This document shows positions 24,578-36,079 of a DNA stretch of 60,000 nt, one piece after another. A model generated the notes under the pieces. The model worked only from the letters and a program-made list of their open reading frames with translations, searched no databases and was not told the origin of the DNA. A program made the translations under genes and the position numbers. Positions within the stretch are counted from its first letter, which is position 1. The number at the start of each line of letters is the position of its first letter. Source of the stretch: Apostichopus japonicus. Lineage: Eukaryota > Echinodermata > Holothuroidea > Aspidochirotida > Stichopodidae. The stretch lies in NCBI RefSeq assembly GCF_037975245.1, contig NC_092569.1, forward strand, positions 26,923,168 through 26,983,167, written 5' to 3'.

Positions 24578-25373
24578 CAAGGTGTTTTCATACATATAGA
24601 GTAGTACTGCAGCAATACGTTATACTTTCATATAACTACAGTTTGCTTCAAATCAAATTTTGGATAGAGAGTTATATTTCATCTCCATAATCGGGATTAA
24701 TATAACCATCCATATTATCAAACTTAAGCTACAAAACGTGAGTCTTACTGTATGCAACATACAGTAGGTGTGTAGTATAGAACACATTTCCCTGGTTACT
24801 TGCATGAATGTTACGGTAATTGAATGTTACTGTACATGTATGTATACATCTATGAAGCTTTAAACTGTTCATCCATCTGTATTTTAATTAAAAGAAGACA
24901 ATCAAAGGTGAAACTTCACATAATAAATGTATGGGGGGGGGCAGTATTTGATTGTTGTAAGATGGTTGTAGACTATAGAGAGAGAGAGATATTGACTGAT
25001 TTAGTCGGTCAACATTGAAGAGTCAAAGTCAGTGGTAATGGAGTAGGCATGTAAAGAATTAAATTATTCAAGAGAATCTATCTCATTAACTCATTATTTG
25101 ATATACCTCAGGCTGATTATCAACAACTACAGTAACCAGACCTTTTTATTTATATAGGGCTTTTCTGGTGGCAGAGAATCATATGTAGATATATATATAT
25201 TTATATATATACACGTATCCAAGTTGGTTAGCATCATGTTTGATCTCTAGAGTAAGGCAAAATATGTCACCAAACAGAACTAGTATAGTTCTATACAGCT
25301 GACAAACGCCTACAGTGGAATTAAGTACTGTACGACCTTCCTCACCGGTTTCGAACCTCTGGAAATACAATCA
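24578..25373. other. THOC1 intron 4, non-coding
   Basis: No gene. There is a short (TA)n at 25190-25212. On the minus strand at 25362-25342 a tRNA B-box-like string (GAGGTTCGAAACCGG) hints at a degraded tRNA-derived repeat. Confidence 0.45.
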
Positions 25374-25490
25374 GCGTCCATAGCCTAGTAGTTAGGGTGT
25401 TCGCATATAAAGCGGGAGGCCAGGGTTCGAATCCCGGTGGAGGCCAGAAATTTTTTCACTGTTCTTAATTTTCCAACTCATTAGGATTTC

Positions 25491-25538
<48 letters not shown>

Positions 25539-25560
25539 ATATGTATATATATATACAGTA
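25374..25560 (+). mobile_element. tRNA-like SINE with (TA)n tail
   Basis: Bases 25374-25444 fold as a tRNA: acceptor GCGTCCA/TGGAGGC (one mismatch), D region TAGCCTAGTAGTTAGG (A box), anticodon stem TTCGC/GCGGG, and T arm with GGGTTCGAATCCC (B box, one stem mismatch). The putative anticodon loop ATATAAA is odd for a real tRNA. A short non-tRNA segment (with T6) and then (TA)n to about 25560 follow. I call it a SINE rather than a tRNA gene. Confidence 0.65.
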
Positions 25561-25706
25561 TATACAGTATATATTTATTTATGTGAGACATGGTTGATTG
25601 AATGCCACCTGTTTTGACTTGGCTAAACCCTCCTTTCTTCACTAGTGTGCATCATTAGTACTGGTAGTCCTGGGATATCATAACAGGAAAAGAATATTCA
25701 CAAAGC

Positions 25707-26098
25707 TTAAAGCAGCATTTTGCTAAAAATAAATTCAAAATGTCAAGTTGGTAACCTGGTACAACCAGCGAGCTGGACTCTAACAGCTTCCTGGTACAAT
25801 TGCCATCTATAGACAATCTACACAAATCAAGCACATTGTATAACGTATTGGCCAATGACGTTCGTAGCTTTTAAATATTCATATTATGGGCGAGGTTTAT
25901 TTGGATCCCAACGGAAAATATCTTCGAAAAAACAAAGTTAAAAGTTGTAAATTTTTTGACTTTTATGCCACCATTTGAAGTCAGATTTGAATAGATACTG
26001 TATAAGCTAGTTATATATGTCGTTATGGCATAATGGAATCATGGAATCAGTGAGGTTGGGAAAAAAACCATAGAAAAGGACGCGAAATGCTGCTTTAA
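25707..26098. mobile_element. TTAA-flanked MITE, copy 2 (392 bp)
   Basis: TTAA-AGCAGCATTTTGC at the left and GCGAAATGCTGCT-TTAA at the right match copies 1 and 3. It is in the orientation of copy 3 but lacks about 230 bp of the left interior. The palindrome around the central ctggta/taccag is only partly kept. Confidence 0.78.
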
Positions 26099-27649
26099 AA
26101 CTATTCCTATTTTAAACTTCTTGTTGATTTATCCTTGACCCCCCCCCCGCGATACTGGATGTATTTACAATGTTACAACTTTAGCTACCCAGGGTTCCCA
26201 TATATATTAAGAATTTCATCAAATCACAATTTCTTTTTGGTATTTCTAGAAAAATTATTTCCCTCTGTGATATAATCCATCATTCGTGAGAGATCTACAT
26301 ATTTTAAAGTGAAACAAAGACATTTACAGTTGAATTGCCGAGACCACATCATTCACTCGGCCTTTTGTTTTGAGATCATTCACAAGACTTGAAAACAATA
26401 AAACACTCATACTGTATCAATCGTAGAATAGAATTTTACTACTTGATGATGTGGATTTTTAACCCCTAGCTGCAGAAAACATTAGATTCTTCCAAGGGTG
26501 GATCTCATGGTGAGTGGGAGTGGCTAGGGTTTTACCCCCCCCCCCAAAAAAAAAGGGGAAAAAAAAGGAAAAAAAGGAATTAAATAATCAAACACATCTA
26601 CATATGATGTGAACTCGGATATCAAAATAAATGTTGTTATTAGCTGTCTCAATGATTTTTACGTAGTACATCATGATATAGCAAACAATAAATTTGTACG
26701 GAAGTCACAGTGACCACAGCACGGCCTGCAGGACAGTTGGAGGGCGTTGACCGATCATAATTCTTTTATAATTTTTTTTCAAATTTTCCAAGTTTCAATA
26801 AGTCAAGTTTTTCAGCTTTTAAGAAAGGTACTTGATGTTTTTTTCTGTCAATCTTCATGGTCCTTTACCGGCCTGAAAGAGCTTTGTACGTCAACGAGAA
26901 ATTTAATCTGACCACCAGCAAGGCCGTATCTGAAATCGTGACTACTTGATGAATATGAATACACTTGTAAAAGTACAGATATATAAAAGAATATATAAAA
27001 GAAATAATATCAATCCCATGGAGTACCTGGGAGTCCTACATATACGATGTTTACATATAATTAATGTCTGTATACTGTACACTATATATATCTTACTAAA
27101 AATCCATTGAATCATCGACAAAGAAACCAATTTTGAATGGTCTTAATAATATTCCATCATATCTCTCCTGTACTATTGTCATTTATTCATAATATTTGTA
27201 TTGTTTTTCTTGTCAACAAAGGTCGTTTTGAATTTAATTTTGGGACATTATTCAAATCAATAAATTCTTGTTTATATTTCAGGGACGTTCTTGACTTTTA
27301 GTTCTCTATTTGCTATAGTATGGAAGCATACAGTGTATTCATTGGAATCCTGTTAAAGTACCGTACATACATGACATTTTCATCATTAGGCTCGGGAGTA
27401 CATACTTGAAATGATTAAGAAGCATCGCCGTAAATCTTAGATCCTCCAACAAATCCCTGCTTGATGTAGATCTGTGATTCAGACATTTTATTATGGGGGC
27501 CGGGATTTCAGTGTGGCAGCTGAAAAAACTGTGGAACCCTGTACCGCAAAGCACTAGAGATGCAAAACTCCAAGTTAAATAATTTTCGGTGTCAAGTTAA
27601 ATCATATTTATTTCAGGTAGCCTATTAAGTTTGTTTTGTTCAGTATTTA
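26099..27649. other. THOC1 intron 4, non-coding
   Basis: No gene seen. Homopolymer-rich tract at 26538-26579. Short minus-strand ORFs at 26942 and 27339 show no splice support or family features. Confidence 0.45.
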
Positions 27650-27818
27650 GGGGATGAATACGAGGGGAACCGGTCTTAAATTTGATTTGAGACCGATGAT
27701 GACGTCATCGAGGAGGCTGAGCGGACCGAGGCGATAGCCGAGGTCCGCTGCCCTTCTCGATGACGTCATCAGAGGTCTCAAATCAAATTTAAGACCGGGT
27801 ACCCTCGTTTTTATCCCC
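27650..27818. repeat. 169-bp near-perfect palindrome (foldback element)
   Basis: Arms 27650-27727 and 27742-27818 are inverted copies, about 88% identical over ~78 bp, around a 14-nt loop that itself pairs (GGC-GATA-GCC). Each arm carries the palindrome TGACGTCA, identical to the CRE/ATF core. The perfect stretch of the arms includes cggtcttaaatttgatttga. No coding capacity. It is probably a small foldback transposon; clear target duplications are not visible. Confidence 0.9.
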
Positions 27819-28906
27819 ATTCATAAATGACCCTCACAAATGTTAGAAAACGGCATTTTTTCGCTACTTTTTGCTGATCTGTATTTAATTCTCCTTATGC
27901 CTCCCTTGATCGTTTTCCTGAATGACGTAAAAGTCACCTCATGTAAAACAGCATTTTCTTCCCACGAACATTAAGAGTGAAAAAATACGAATGAAGCAGT
28001 GTCGTTTGGTCCTAAATTTTGGTAGTTTAATCAATTCAAACACTAAACAATGGAGGGAAATGAAAATTAAATAAGAACACATGAACAACCTTCTAAAGAT
28101 AACATTTTAAAACTTTTTTTTTACCTACCAGGTCAAATTGCGCAATAAACAGATGCTAAGTTGTTTGTGTTCTGGAAAGTCCGTAAACGCTACAACAGTT
28201 AGGATAGCAAAGTTGCCTGTTGCTAACATTCTTTTGAGTAGAACTTGTCTATCCCTGGTCGGTAGATGAACCGTTCAAATAAACGTTTACTGGGCCTGAG
28301 AATGAGCAGTTTTTGAAGAGGTTCAGAGCCCCATTGTTCGACAGGTTTGGACTTGTAGTAACCGCAGTGTTATTGCGAGTCTGAAAGATCGCTAGGCCTA
28401 GTCCCTGGTCAGTCATGTCGTTACCGCTAGTAGTACTAGTAGTAGTAGTACAGCTTACGTTATTGCTAGGCTTAGCGACAAGGTTTCTTCTGTTATACTT
28501 ATAGTGTCATCGTTGGATGCTTTACGCTTCGGTTCTTCGTTGAAGCACCTCGATAAGGTTGCTGACATTGACTCTAGCTCAAAATTAAGCTCAAACTTAA
28601 TCCCTAAATCATTCATGTTACTCGAAGTATTTAGCTGGATGATTTAAGAAGTACGTACAGTGTGTATTGAGACTCGGTGTGTGTGAAAACATATACAGTA
28701 CTACTGTTGTAACTAATTGCAAGTAGGCTATATATACTGTACAGTATTCTTTTGCAATTTGGAACATTTCTTTGCCCATAAACATATATGCATGGCAACG
28801 TTACACCATGTCTTCATTTCTTTTAATTATGACTTCATGATTGCCACGGCAACAAACCAGTGTTTTTCTAACATTTCGATCCTGAAGCAATGCTCCTCTC
28901 TATACA
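27819..28906. other. THOC1 intron 4, non-coding
   Basis: No gene seen. A short (TAG)n run at about 28427-28450. Confidence 0.45.
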
Positions 28907-28943
28907 CTGGACCAGTCTCGAATCGCATTCGAGACTGGTCCAG
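28907..28943. repeat. 17-bp perfect hairpin
   Basis: CTGGACCAGTCTCGAAT is followed after three bases (CGC) by its exact reverse complement. The stem would be very stable in RNA or extruded DNA. Confidence 0.9.
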
Positions 28944-29037
28944 TATACAGAAAGTTGGTTTAGGCATTTATGAATTTGTTCTAATTGTAAAGCACTTTAG
29001 AGCATGTCTTGACCGATTAGAGTGTTGTATAAATTTT

Positions 29038-29428
29038 CCTACTCCTACTAATACTAGTACCACCACTAAGTACTACTATTACTACTACCACAAAGTACTA
29101 CCACTACTAATACTATTACTAATACCACTAAGTACTACCACTACTAATACTATTACTACTAATACTAGTACTGCTACTAATAATACTACACTGTACTACT
29201 TCTACTACAGTAAGTACTACCACTACTACTATTACTACTACTACATCTACTACTATTACTGTACTACTTATACTACTACTACTACAATAATAATAATATA
29301 CTAGTACTGCTACTTCTACTACTGTACTCCTACTACTACCACTACTCCTAGTATTACTATTACTATTCTATTCCTACTACTATGACTACTGCTACTCAAA
29401 CTACTACTACTACTACTACTATTACTAG
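29038..29428. repeat. (TAC)n / (ACT)n imperfect microsatellite
   Basis: About 390 bp of interrupted TAC/ACT triplets. It accounts for the Tyr/Thr-rich 195-aa ORF at 28717-29304, which is therefore not a gene. Confidence 0.95.
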
Positions 29429-30000
29429 ATAATTATTTGAAGGAACACACTCATATAACTGATATTTCTTTCAAATATACAAGCTGAAGGCTAACTACTA
29501 CATTACTTTGATACATATTAACTAAAATATAAGCATCAGCCAGTTATTTATGACAGTGCATACATGTTCCATGAAGACTGATTTAGAGTCAAGTAAATTG
29601 TAGTGTTTTGAGCAAACTCTATAAATATACTTTTCCCTACATTTTTGCCAAAAAAGATGTTGCCTTGGTGATACATAATTTTCCCAAATTGATACTTTCA
29701 TTCATTCTGTATGTTCAATAATTAATAATTCATTCTGAATCATTTTTAATCCCCATTCCTTAAAGCCCAAGACAAATTCTGGCTGAAGGCAGTTTGATTG
29801 ATTTATTTCAAAGAGAATAATATCCCACACTGTTGATATGAATTATATGCGCCAGGTGAGGTATGGGTGATTGAATACATCTATAGCCTATTCTGGAATA
29901 TTCCCCATGCAGGCAGGACATGGATCGCAAAAGGTAGTCTGTAATGTCATTGTGTTACTAGTAGTACTGCAGATGCATGGTCATCCAAAGCTAAGTTAAC
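29429..30000. other. THOC1 intron 4, non-coding
   Basis: No feature recognised before the next MITE. Confidence 0.45.
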
Positions 30001-30624
30001 TTAAAGCAGCATTTTGCGTTTGGTCGCCTTTTTCTATTTTTTTGACATGCCCATCGAGTTTTTTACATACATCAATCACAAAACAGCAAACTAAGATATT
30101 AGTCAAGTTTTTCCCTGCCAACAACGTTAATTGGCGAGTAATATTTGCAGATAGTAAGAAAAGTGTCCACGACAAATTCCACATTTAAAATTAATCGCAT
30201 ACAGTTCCCCCAAACCCACTAGTTTGAATTCAACCAATCAGAGATGTAGGTTTAGTTATGAGCCATTGCTAAAAATAGATTCAAGACTTTGCGTTGGTAC
30301 AGTACAACCAGGGAGTTGTTATGGAACTCCCTGGTACAACTGCCTTATAAACTGTACACAAATCAAGCATGGTGTTATATTACGTATTGGTCAATGACGT
30401 TTGTAGTGTTTAAATATTCATATTATGGGCGAGGTTTTATTTGGATCCCAATGGAAAATATCTTGGAGAAAAACAAAGTTGAAAGTTGCAAATTTGTTGA
30501 CTCTTATGCCACCATTTGAAGTAAGATTTAAATAGATAAACTAGTTATGTATGTCGTTATGGCATCTAGTGGAGTCAGTGAGGTTGAGAAAAATCATAGA
30601 AAAGGACGCAAAACGCTGCATTAA
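30001..30624. mobile_element. TTAA-flanked MITE, copy 3 (624 bp)
   Basis: It starts TTAA-AGCAGCATTTTGCG and ends CGCAAAACGCTGCA-TTAA and is full length, inverted relative to copy 1. The central palindrome (ccagggagtt...aactccctgg) is intact at about 30308-30332. It lies 460 bp downstream of THOC1 exon 4. Confidence 0.82.
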
Positions 30625-31085
30625 CTTAAAGGCTATTCTGAAACTGTCGATTTATCTTTGAAACAGGTCTGATAAATACATTTGGAATATTTGCTTGGCT
30701 GTCATTTTTCTCTGCATTTACAATCCGTATACATACTAACATCTCAAGTTATAATGCAAAAGTCACTCTTTTGAAGAAATAGTTATTTTCCTCTGTGGAT
30801 GAAATGGTTGGAATATTAAGAACTTAAAAACAAAGGTCACATTCAGGTCAACTTAATTGATGACATTGATTGTTAACTCCACTGTTGCCAGATGTATAAT
30901 TTACCAAACTGGAAGAAAGACATATCTTTACAATATCACTGATACCATGAGTATGTGGATCTGATCTAAAGATACATACAAAATTTCCACCGATTTTGCT
31001 TTCAATATTGCAATCAGCTTGGGGCACCTTTAGTAATATTGGATATATTTCTAAGATCTGACTTAAATTCATTGCAAAAACTCAC
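30625..31085. other. THOC1 intron 4, start
   Basis: Intronic sequence just after the exon 4 donor, with no repeat or element recognised. Confidence 0.6.
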
Positions 31086-31271
31086 AGATTTCCAAATCGA
31101 CACCTTCTCCTCCACAAACTTGAAGACTTGGTCGCAGACGTCGATGGTAACCGAGTCAAAGGTATCAGTCAAGAGGAGGAATGGAACGGAAGGCGAACAA
31201 AGGTTGTCCTGAGCTGCAGAGATGGACAGCGCCACCACTGAGGTGAGTTCCGAATGCGTGGCACCCTCACT
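31086..31271 (-). CDS. THOC1: THOC1 coding exon 4
   Basis: This 186-bp exon (62 codons, phase 0 at both ends) follows the acceptor cttcattttcgctcctacatctag and ends at GTGAGT after WKS. It encodes a helical segment of the THOC1 N-terminal region. Recognisable parts are VVALSISAAQ, SPSVPFLLLTDTFD and VCDQVFKFVEEKVSIWKS, which match the vertebrate order VLAIISLAI, TASTPFVLLGDVLD and QCDTIFTFVEKNVATWKS. An in-frame TAG sits exactly at the acceptor, so the exon cannot extend further upstream. It is the longest and best supported exon of the gene here. Confidence 0.92.
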
Positions 31272-31999
31272 CTAGATGTAGGAGCGAAAATGAAGAATTT
31301 CTTTCTATCTAATATACATTTCAACATGTCATCATAAAATACTGTGAAAGATATTTAAACTTAAAGACATTTAAACTCTTTAAAGTTGATAGTGCAGGGG
31401 TCTCCCGGGGGGGGGGGGGTTGGGGATTGACTAGAAACCCAATAGGGATGAAAAATGGGATGGTGGAGGCCTAGTAACGACCATGTTTGTGTAACTTTTG
31501 TCATATATTAGGAGATTGGGGTCACTTTTCGAAATAACTTTCTCCTTTTCAACCTGTACATAAGGAAATGAATATCCAGTATTCTAAGCTGTCTGAGAGG
31601 GTTCAATGCAGTTTTCTGGCGATGTTTGGTAAACTACTGTATGAAACCTCCAGACTATTCATTCAACACTGCACAAGGTGTACTTTCACATAAACGTGGC
31701 AATATTTTCAAGGCAAGAGTGCTGTATGTGTGGGCAGCCATGTTCTACAATTCTCTGAATAAGTTTGCTCTGTGTGTACAGTAGATACGGTAAAGTACTG
31801 ACAGATTAAACGCAAATTTGACATCCTGATATCAAGTTCAGCCATTCGTAAGATTGAATGGCTTCCTTCCTGGTGTTCTAGCACAAATAGGTCAACTACC
31901 AGTTAATACGTAAACATACAGTATTTAAGTCAAACTACATAGAAATCAATATTTTGTGTTGAACGTTTTTTGGTATGCGGGTATGCATATGCGGGTATG
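31272..31999. other. THOC1 intron 3, non-coding
   Basis: No gene. G-run of about 13 bases near 31407. Confidence 0.5.
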
Positions 32000-32462
32000 C
32001 ATATATGCTACCTCAGGGAGTTGGACGCCCCTGCCATGCATAGTTTCGGGTGACCCTTGGGCAAGGTCTAGTACCTGTGAACCCCCCTTGTCAGGGTACG
32101 ACAAAACTGTTGGCAGCAGGACAGTGGTTTGGTAGCGTAGGCGGGAGCATAGTTTGCTGGAACAGGCTGTGTTATCTTGGCGCTCGGCGATTACCTCTTA
32201 TTGGGTTTCCTCGGCTTGGGCCATCTGGTCAGTCAGCGATCACTGCGAGACAGGAAGGGCTTATTAGCCTATGAAGGCACCCTTCGTTTCCTCAAGAAGT
32301 GCCAACGACTCCAGACGGAAGAGCGCTTGAGTAGGGCAGTGGTTCCCATGATGGGAGTTTAAGCCATCAAAAGGCGGATGAGCTTAACATTTCTTCAGCC
32401 AACGACATCCACAGCTGTCATCCAGTGGCGAGGAGACAGTTAAGTTAGCCATTGAAAGAATT

Positions 32463-33748
32463 ATGATGAGTATACCAAACAGCACCAGGGTTGAAGCCCC
32501 TGATCAAAACAAAAATGGAGTTTTCTGTGGACCTCCTCTTACAGATGCAAGAGTCACTGACGCTGTTCCCTTCAACCCCCCGGGGAGGGGAACAGTTGAT
32601 AATCGGCCGACAGCAGCTCCAAAACTTCTCAGGTGTCGAAAGACTCTGAACTTTAGCACATTCAACACGAGAACTCTAAACAGCACTCAAGCACTAAATG
32701 AGATCCAGTTTCTTGCAGAGAAATATGATCAAGAAATAATTTGTATTCAAGAACATAGAATTGTACACGACGAAGACATCAAATTCCAACACATGGACAA
32801 CACTTGGTTGCTTGTAACTTCGTCTGCAACAAGGAATTCCATGGGTGCTGCAGTAGGGGGAGTAGGATTTTTGCTAAGTCCTCATGCCAGTAAATGCCTA
32901 CAGCATGTGGAAAAAATCTCCTCAAGAATACTAAAAGCATCATTCAGTGGAAACCCAGCCAATACCATCATCAGCTGTTATAGTCCAACCAATGCCAGCT
33001 GCGAAGAAAAAACAAAAACATTCTACAAGGACCTCATAGCAGCCATCAATGAAATTCCAAAACACAATTTTCTTTTAATCGGAGGGGACATGAATGCCAA
33101 GGTTGGTCATTCCGATGGCAAGTATACTGTACATTCCATGCAGAGACAAATCGAAATGGTGAATTACTGCTGGACCTCATCAATGAAACAGACCTCATAC
33201 CTATCAACCTAAAATTCCAAAAACACAAAGGGAAATTGTGGACCTTCACATATCCATCAGGCTACAGTGCCCAGCTATATTTCATCTTTGTGAGATCTAA
33301 ATGGAAGAATAGCGTTCAAAATATTGAAGCCTACAGCTCATTCGGAAGCGTTGGTTCTGATCATCATATCCTCACTTGCCGCATAGTTTTCAGCCTAAGA
33401 GCACCAAAACAATCAACTCAAAAGAGAACAGTTCTAGACTGGAAAGTGCTTCGAACAGATGCAGAAGTGCAGAAGAAATTCACCATTGCAGTTAAAAACA
33501 GATTTTCTGTACTGTCTACCAATGCTACAGACCCCTGTGAAGAGTACAGTTACCTAGTACAAGCAAATAAAGAGGTAGCCCCAAAACTACTCCCAAAAAG
33601 GAAGCGCAGAACAAAGACAGCAGCCCTGTACAACATTAAGTCAGTTGTGGACATAAGAGAAAAACTGCAGACAGCAACCGAACAGAATGAGGTACAAAAT
33701 CTGAAAAGCCAGCTCTCAGAAGCATACAAAATAGCAGAAAATAACTAA
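32463..33748 (+). pseudogene. LINE AP-endonuclease domain, frameshifted
   Basis: The first frame (32463-33212) contains FSTFNTRTL, IICIQEHRI, GVGFLLSP and LLIGGDMNAKVG, the order of an APE-type endonuclease. Near 33141-33155 the frame shifts; the correct frame reads NGELLLDLINETDL and joins the frame open to 33748. That frame carries KLWTFTYPSG, AYSSFGSVGSDHH and a linker. In the segment AQLYFIF a Tyr replaces an Asp that is usually conserved (QIDFI in relatives). The frame ends at TAA 33746-33748, after which the same frame continues, so this is an internal nonsense mutation. Confidence 0.85.
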
Positions 33749-35089
33749 TACAAAGAAAGGTTTGATGAAATATCTGGCAACTTTAACTGTAACGATCCAT
33801 CAGTAGCCTGGAAAATAATAGACCATGTAACCGGTAGGAAAGCAACAACCCAAGGGAGGCTGAATGGCAATACACCTGAAGAAAGACAGAAGCAGTGGAA
33901 AAACCACTTTGAAGCATTACTTGGAGAAGAACTTTCAATACTAGATGGCAGTGAAGACATTGAAATCATTTCAGACGGTGACCTAGAAATATCTACAGAG
34001 TCTTTCACTATGGATGAGCTCAATGCAGTTCTCAAGGCTACAAAGGCAGGCAAAGCGCCAGGTCTTGACGAAATACCGCTAGAATTCTGGAAAATTGACG
34101 AGTTCAAAGTTTTTCTCTTGACTCTGTGTAACTTCATACTAGACTCAGCCCAAAACCAATTGAATTCGCAAGGAGTGCCATAGTTCCCTTACCTCAAAAG
34201 GGAAACCTTAGCCTGACCACCGTAACTACAGGGGAATAAGCCTGACACCAATGGCAGCTAAGATATACAATAGACTCATACTGAACAGATGCAGAAGCCC
34301 TGTCGAAGAAAAGCTTAGATGGAACCAAAATGGATTTAGAAAGGGTAGGAGTACTGCTGGACACATCCTAGCATTGAGGCGCATATTAGAGGAAGCAGAT
34401 ATTCACAATCTCCCCCTCATGGCAAACTTCGTTGACTTTCGCAAGGCATTCGACTCGATTCATAGAGGAAAAATGTTCAAAATACTCAGGGCTTATGGAA
34501 TACCGGAAAAAATGGTCAGTGCCATCCAAGTTATGTACAAAAACACCGAAGTCATCGTTCTCTCACCCGACGGTGATACTGATCCTTTCCAAATCAAAGC
34601 AGGAGTTTTACAGGGCGATACTCTGGCCCCGTTTTTATTCATTATCGTACTTGACTACATAATGAGGAAATCAACCATAAATGCAGAGCAACTAGGCTTC
34701 ACACTCAACCAAAGAAGAAGCTCAAGATATCCAAAAGAAGTCCTACTGTATGTGATCTAGATTTTGCGGATGATATTGTCCTATGTAGTGATGATCAGCA
34801 CAACGGTCAAGAGCTACTGCAAAAGGTTGAAAAGCATGCTAGAAGTGTGGGCCTTAGACTTAATGAGTCAAAAACTGAATATCTCACAGTCAACATCAAA
34901 ACCCAGGACAAAATCGACATCAAAATAAGTAGTGGTGCAAAACTAAATGAAGTCGACAACTACAAGTACCTTGGTTCCCTTGTGAGAGACAGTAAAAGTG
35001 AAATCAACAAAAGAATTGGCATGGCATGGTCTGCTTGTAATAAATGGACACTGTGTGGAAATCTGGCCTCAACAGAAAGACCAAACTAG
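33749..35089 (+). pseudogene. LINE reverse transcriptase domain, frameshifted
   Basis: After the stop at 33746 the same frame runs through AGKAPGLDEIPLEFWK (about 34045-34092) and breaks near 34140-34210. The next frame (34213-34731) holds YRGISLTPMAAKIYN, NQNGFRKGRSTAGHI, motif A FVDFRKAFDSI (34428-34460) and motif B AGVLQGDTLAPFLF. It shifts again near 34732, and the catalytic motif C FADD (34763-34774) lies in the following frame, which continues to 35089. All RT motifs are present but in three frames, so no enzyme can be made. Confidence 0.88.
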
Positions 35090-35493
35090 ACATTTTTAAA
35101 TCAACTGTACAGTCTGTCATCATGTATGGCTCCGATACATGGACAGTTACGAAGGAATTGGAAGCAAAACTAGATGGGTGCTACACAAGACTTTTACGGA
35201 AATGTTTAAATGTACATTGGAGTCAGCATATGACAAATACTGAACTGTATGGCAACGAACCAAAACTATCCTGTAAGATACAACAACGCCGTCTCAAACT
35301 AGCAGGGCACTCATACAGGAACACCAAGGAACCAGTCTCTCAACTTATCATGTGGACACCAAAACATGGAAGGAGAAATAGGGGAAAACATAAGCTCAGC
35401 TATATAGATGTAGTTGCTAGGGACATCGGGGTGCTTCAAACTGATCTTCCTAACTTGATGAGGGACAGAAATAAATGGGCAAATCTCACATGA
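35044..35493 (+). pseudogene. LINE polyprotein C-terminal domain
   Basis: After one more frameshift near 35045 the C-terminal block is open for about 149 codons. It shows MYGSDTWTV, ELEAKLDGCYTRLLRKCL, LAGHSYRN, WTPKHGRRNRGK, YIDVVARDIG and MRDRNKW. This block is shared by many invertebrate RTE-type LINEs. It ends in TGA at 35491-35493, followed by a very short 3' UTR and an AG-repeat tail. Confidence 0.85.
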
Positions 35494-35530
35494 TTCCGAC
35501 TTCTGTCGACTAGAGAGAGAGAGAGTGTTG

Positions 35531-35781
35531 AACGTCAAGTCCTCGGGTACCAAATGGTATACGCTGTTCTATCGCCCTACCATAGAATAACAAACTGTCA
35601 GCCTGTGCATGACAGCATCGATCGTATATACTGTATATATATTGCGAATAAAGATTGTAATTGCTTGCACATGTACACTTATAGCTTTACATTATGTAAT
35701 GACATTACTGTTCTTCACAGTAAAGCAGTAATGTGCTCAGATTTGTGCAGTAATGTGATCCTTGGAAGTCCTTGGGTGAAG
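35531..35781. other. THOC1 intron 3, non-coding
   Basis: No feature recognised. Confidence 0.5.
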
Positions 35782-36079
35782 CAGGGATGTGGTCAGGGTC
35801 CTTGGGGAGGGGTCTAAGGGGTGAGGGTGCACCCTCCTTCCCTTTATGAAAATTGTTTGCAAATAAATTATGCTTGGATGGCAAACTGTGCTATCTTTTT
35901 CCTATTCTGATGCTAACTTCTGTGCCAAGTATTCACCCATATTTTGGTAATGGTAAAATTTGTTAAATTAATCATCAAAAAAAAGTGCCGGGCGGAAATG
36001 TTTAAAATACTGTTTGTGCTGGGCGGCATTCAGAACTGCCTTGTGCTGCCACCCGCTGCCCGGGGTAAGCACATCCCTG
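35782..36079. mobile_element. possible hAT-like MITE (298 bp)
   Basis: CAGGGATGTGGTCAGGG at the left and a right end whose reverse complement reads CAGGGATGTGCTTACCCC form imperfect inverted termini. The flanks gggtgaag and gtgaatat share ggtgaa only out of register, so the target duplication is not convincing. Confidence 0.45.

Larger units (their letters stand above)
32000..35530 (+). mobile_element. RTE-like non-LTR retrotransposon, inactivated
   Basis: A LINE of about 3.5 kb in the opposite orientation to THOC1. A GC-richer 5' region (about 32000-32460) leads into an AP endonuclease and reverse transcriptase polyprotein and a short 3' UTR ending in an AGAG run (about 35511-35527). At least four frame disruptions and a stop codon break the frame. 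The C-terminal block (CYTRLLR, RRLKLAGH, TPKHGRRNRGK, RDRNKW) is typical of RTE-related elements; the exact clade is uncertain. The 5' boundary is approximate. Confidence 0.9.

Noticed and set aside
25374-25444. Functional tRNA gene
   Set aside because: Stem mismatches, an implausible anticodon loop and a SINE-like 3' extension with (TA)n tail argue against it.
28717-29304. 195-aa ORF, the longest in the left half
   Set aside because: Its second half is translation of the (TAC)n microsatellite (Tyr/Thr runs); the first half has no features.
35782-36079. Confident hAT call
   Set aside because: Ends look right, but the flanking octamers do not match in register, so it is kept only as a possible element.
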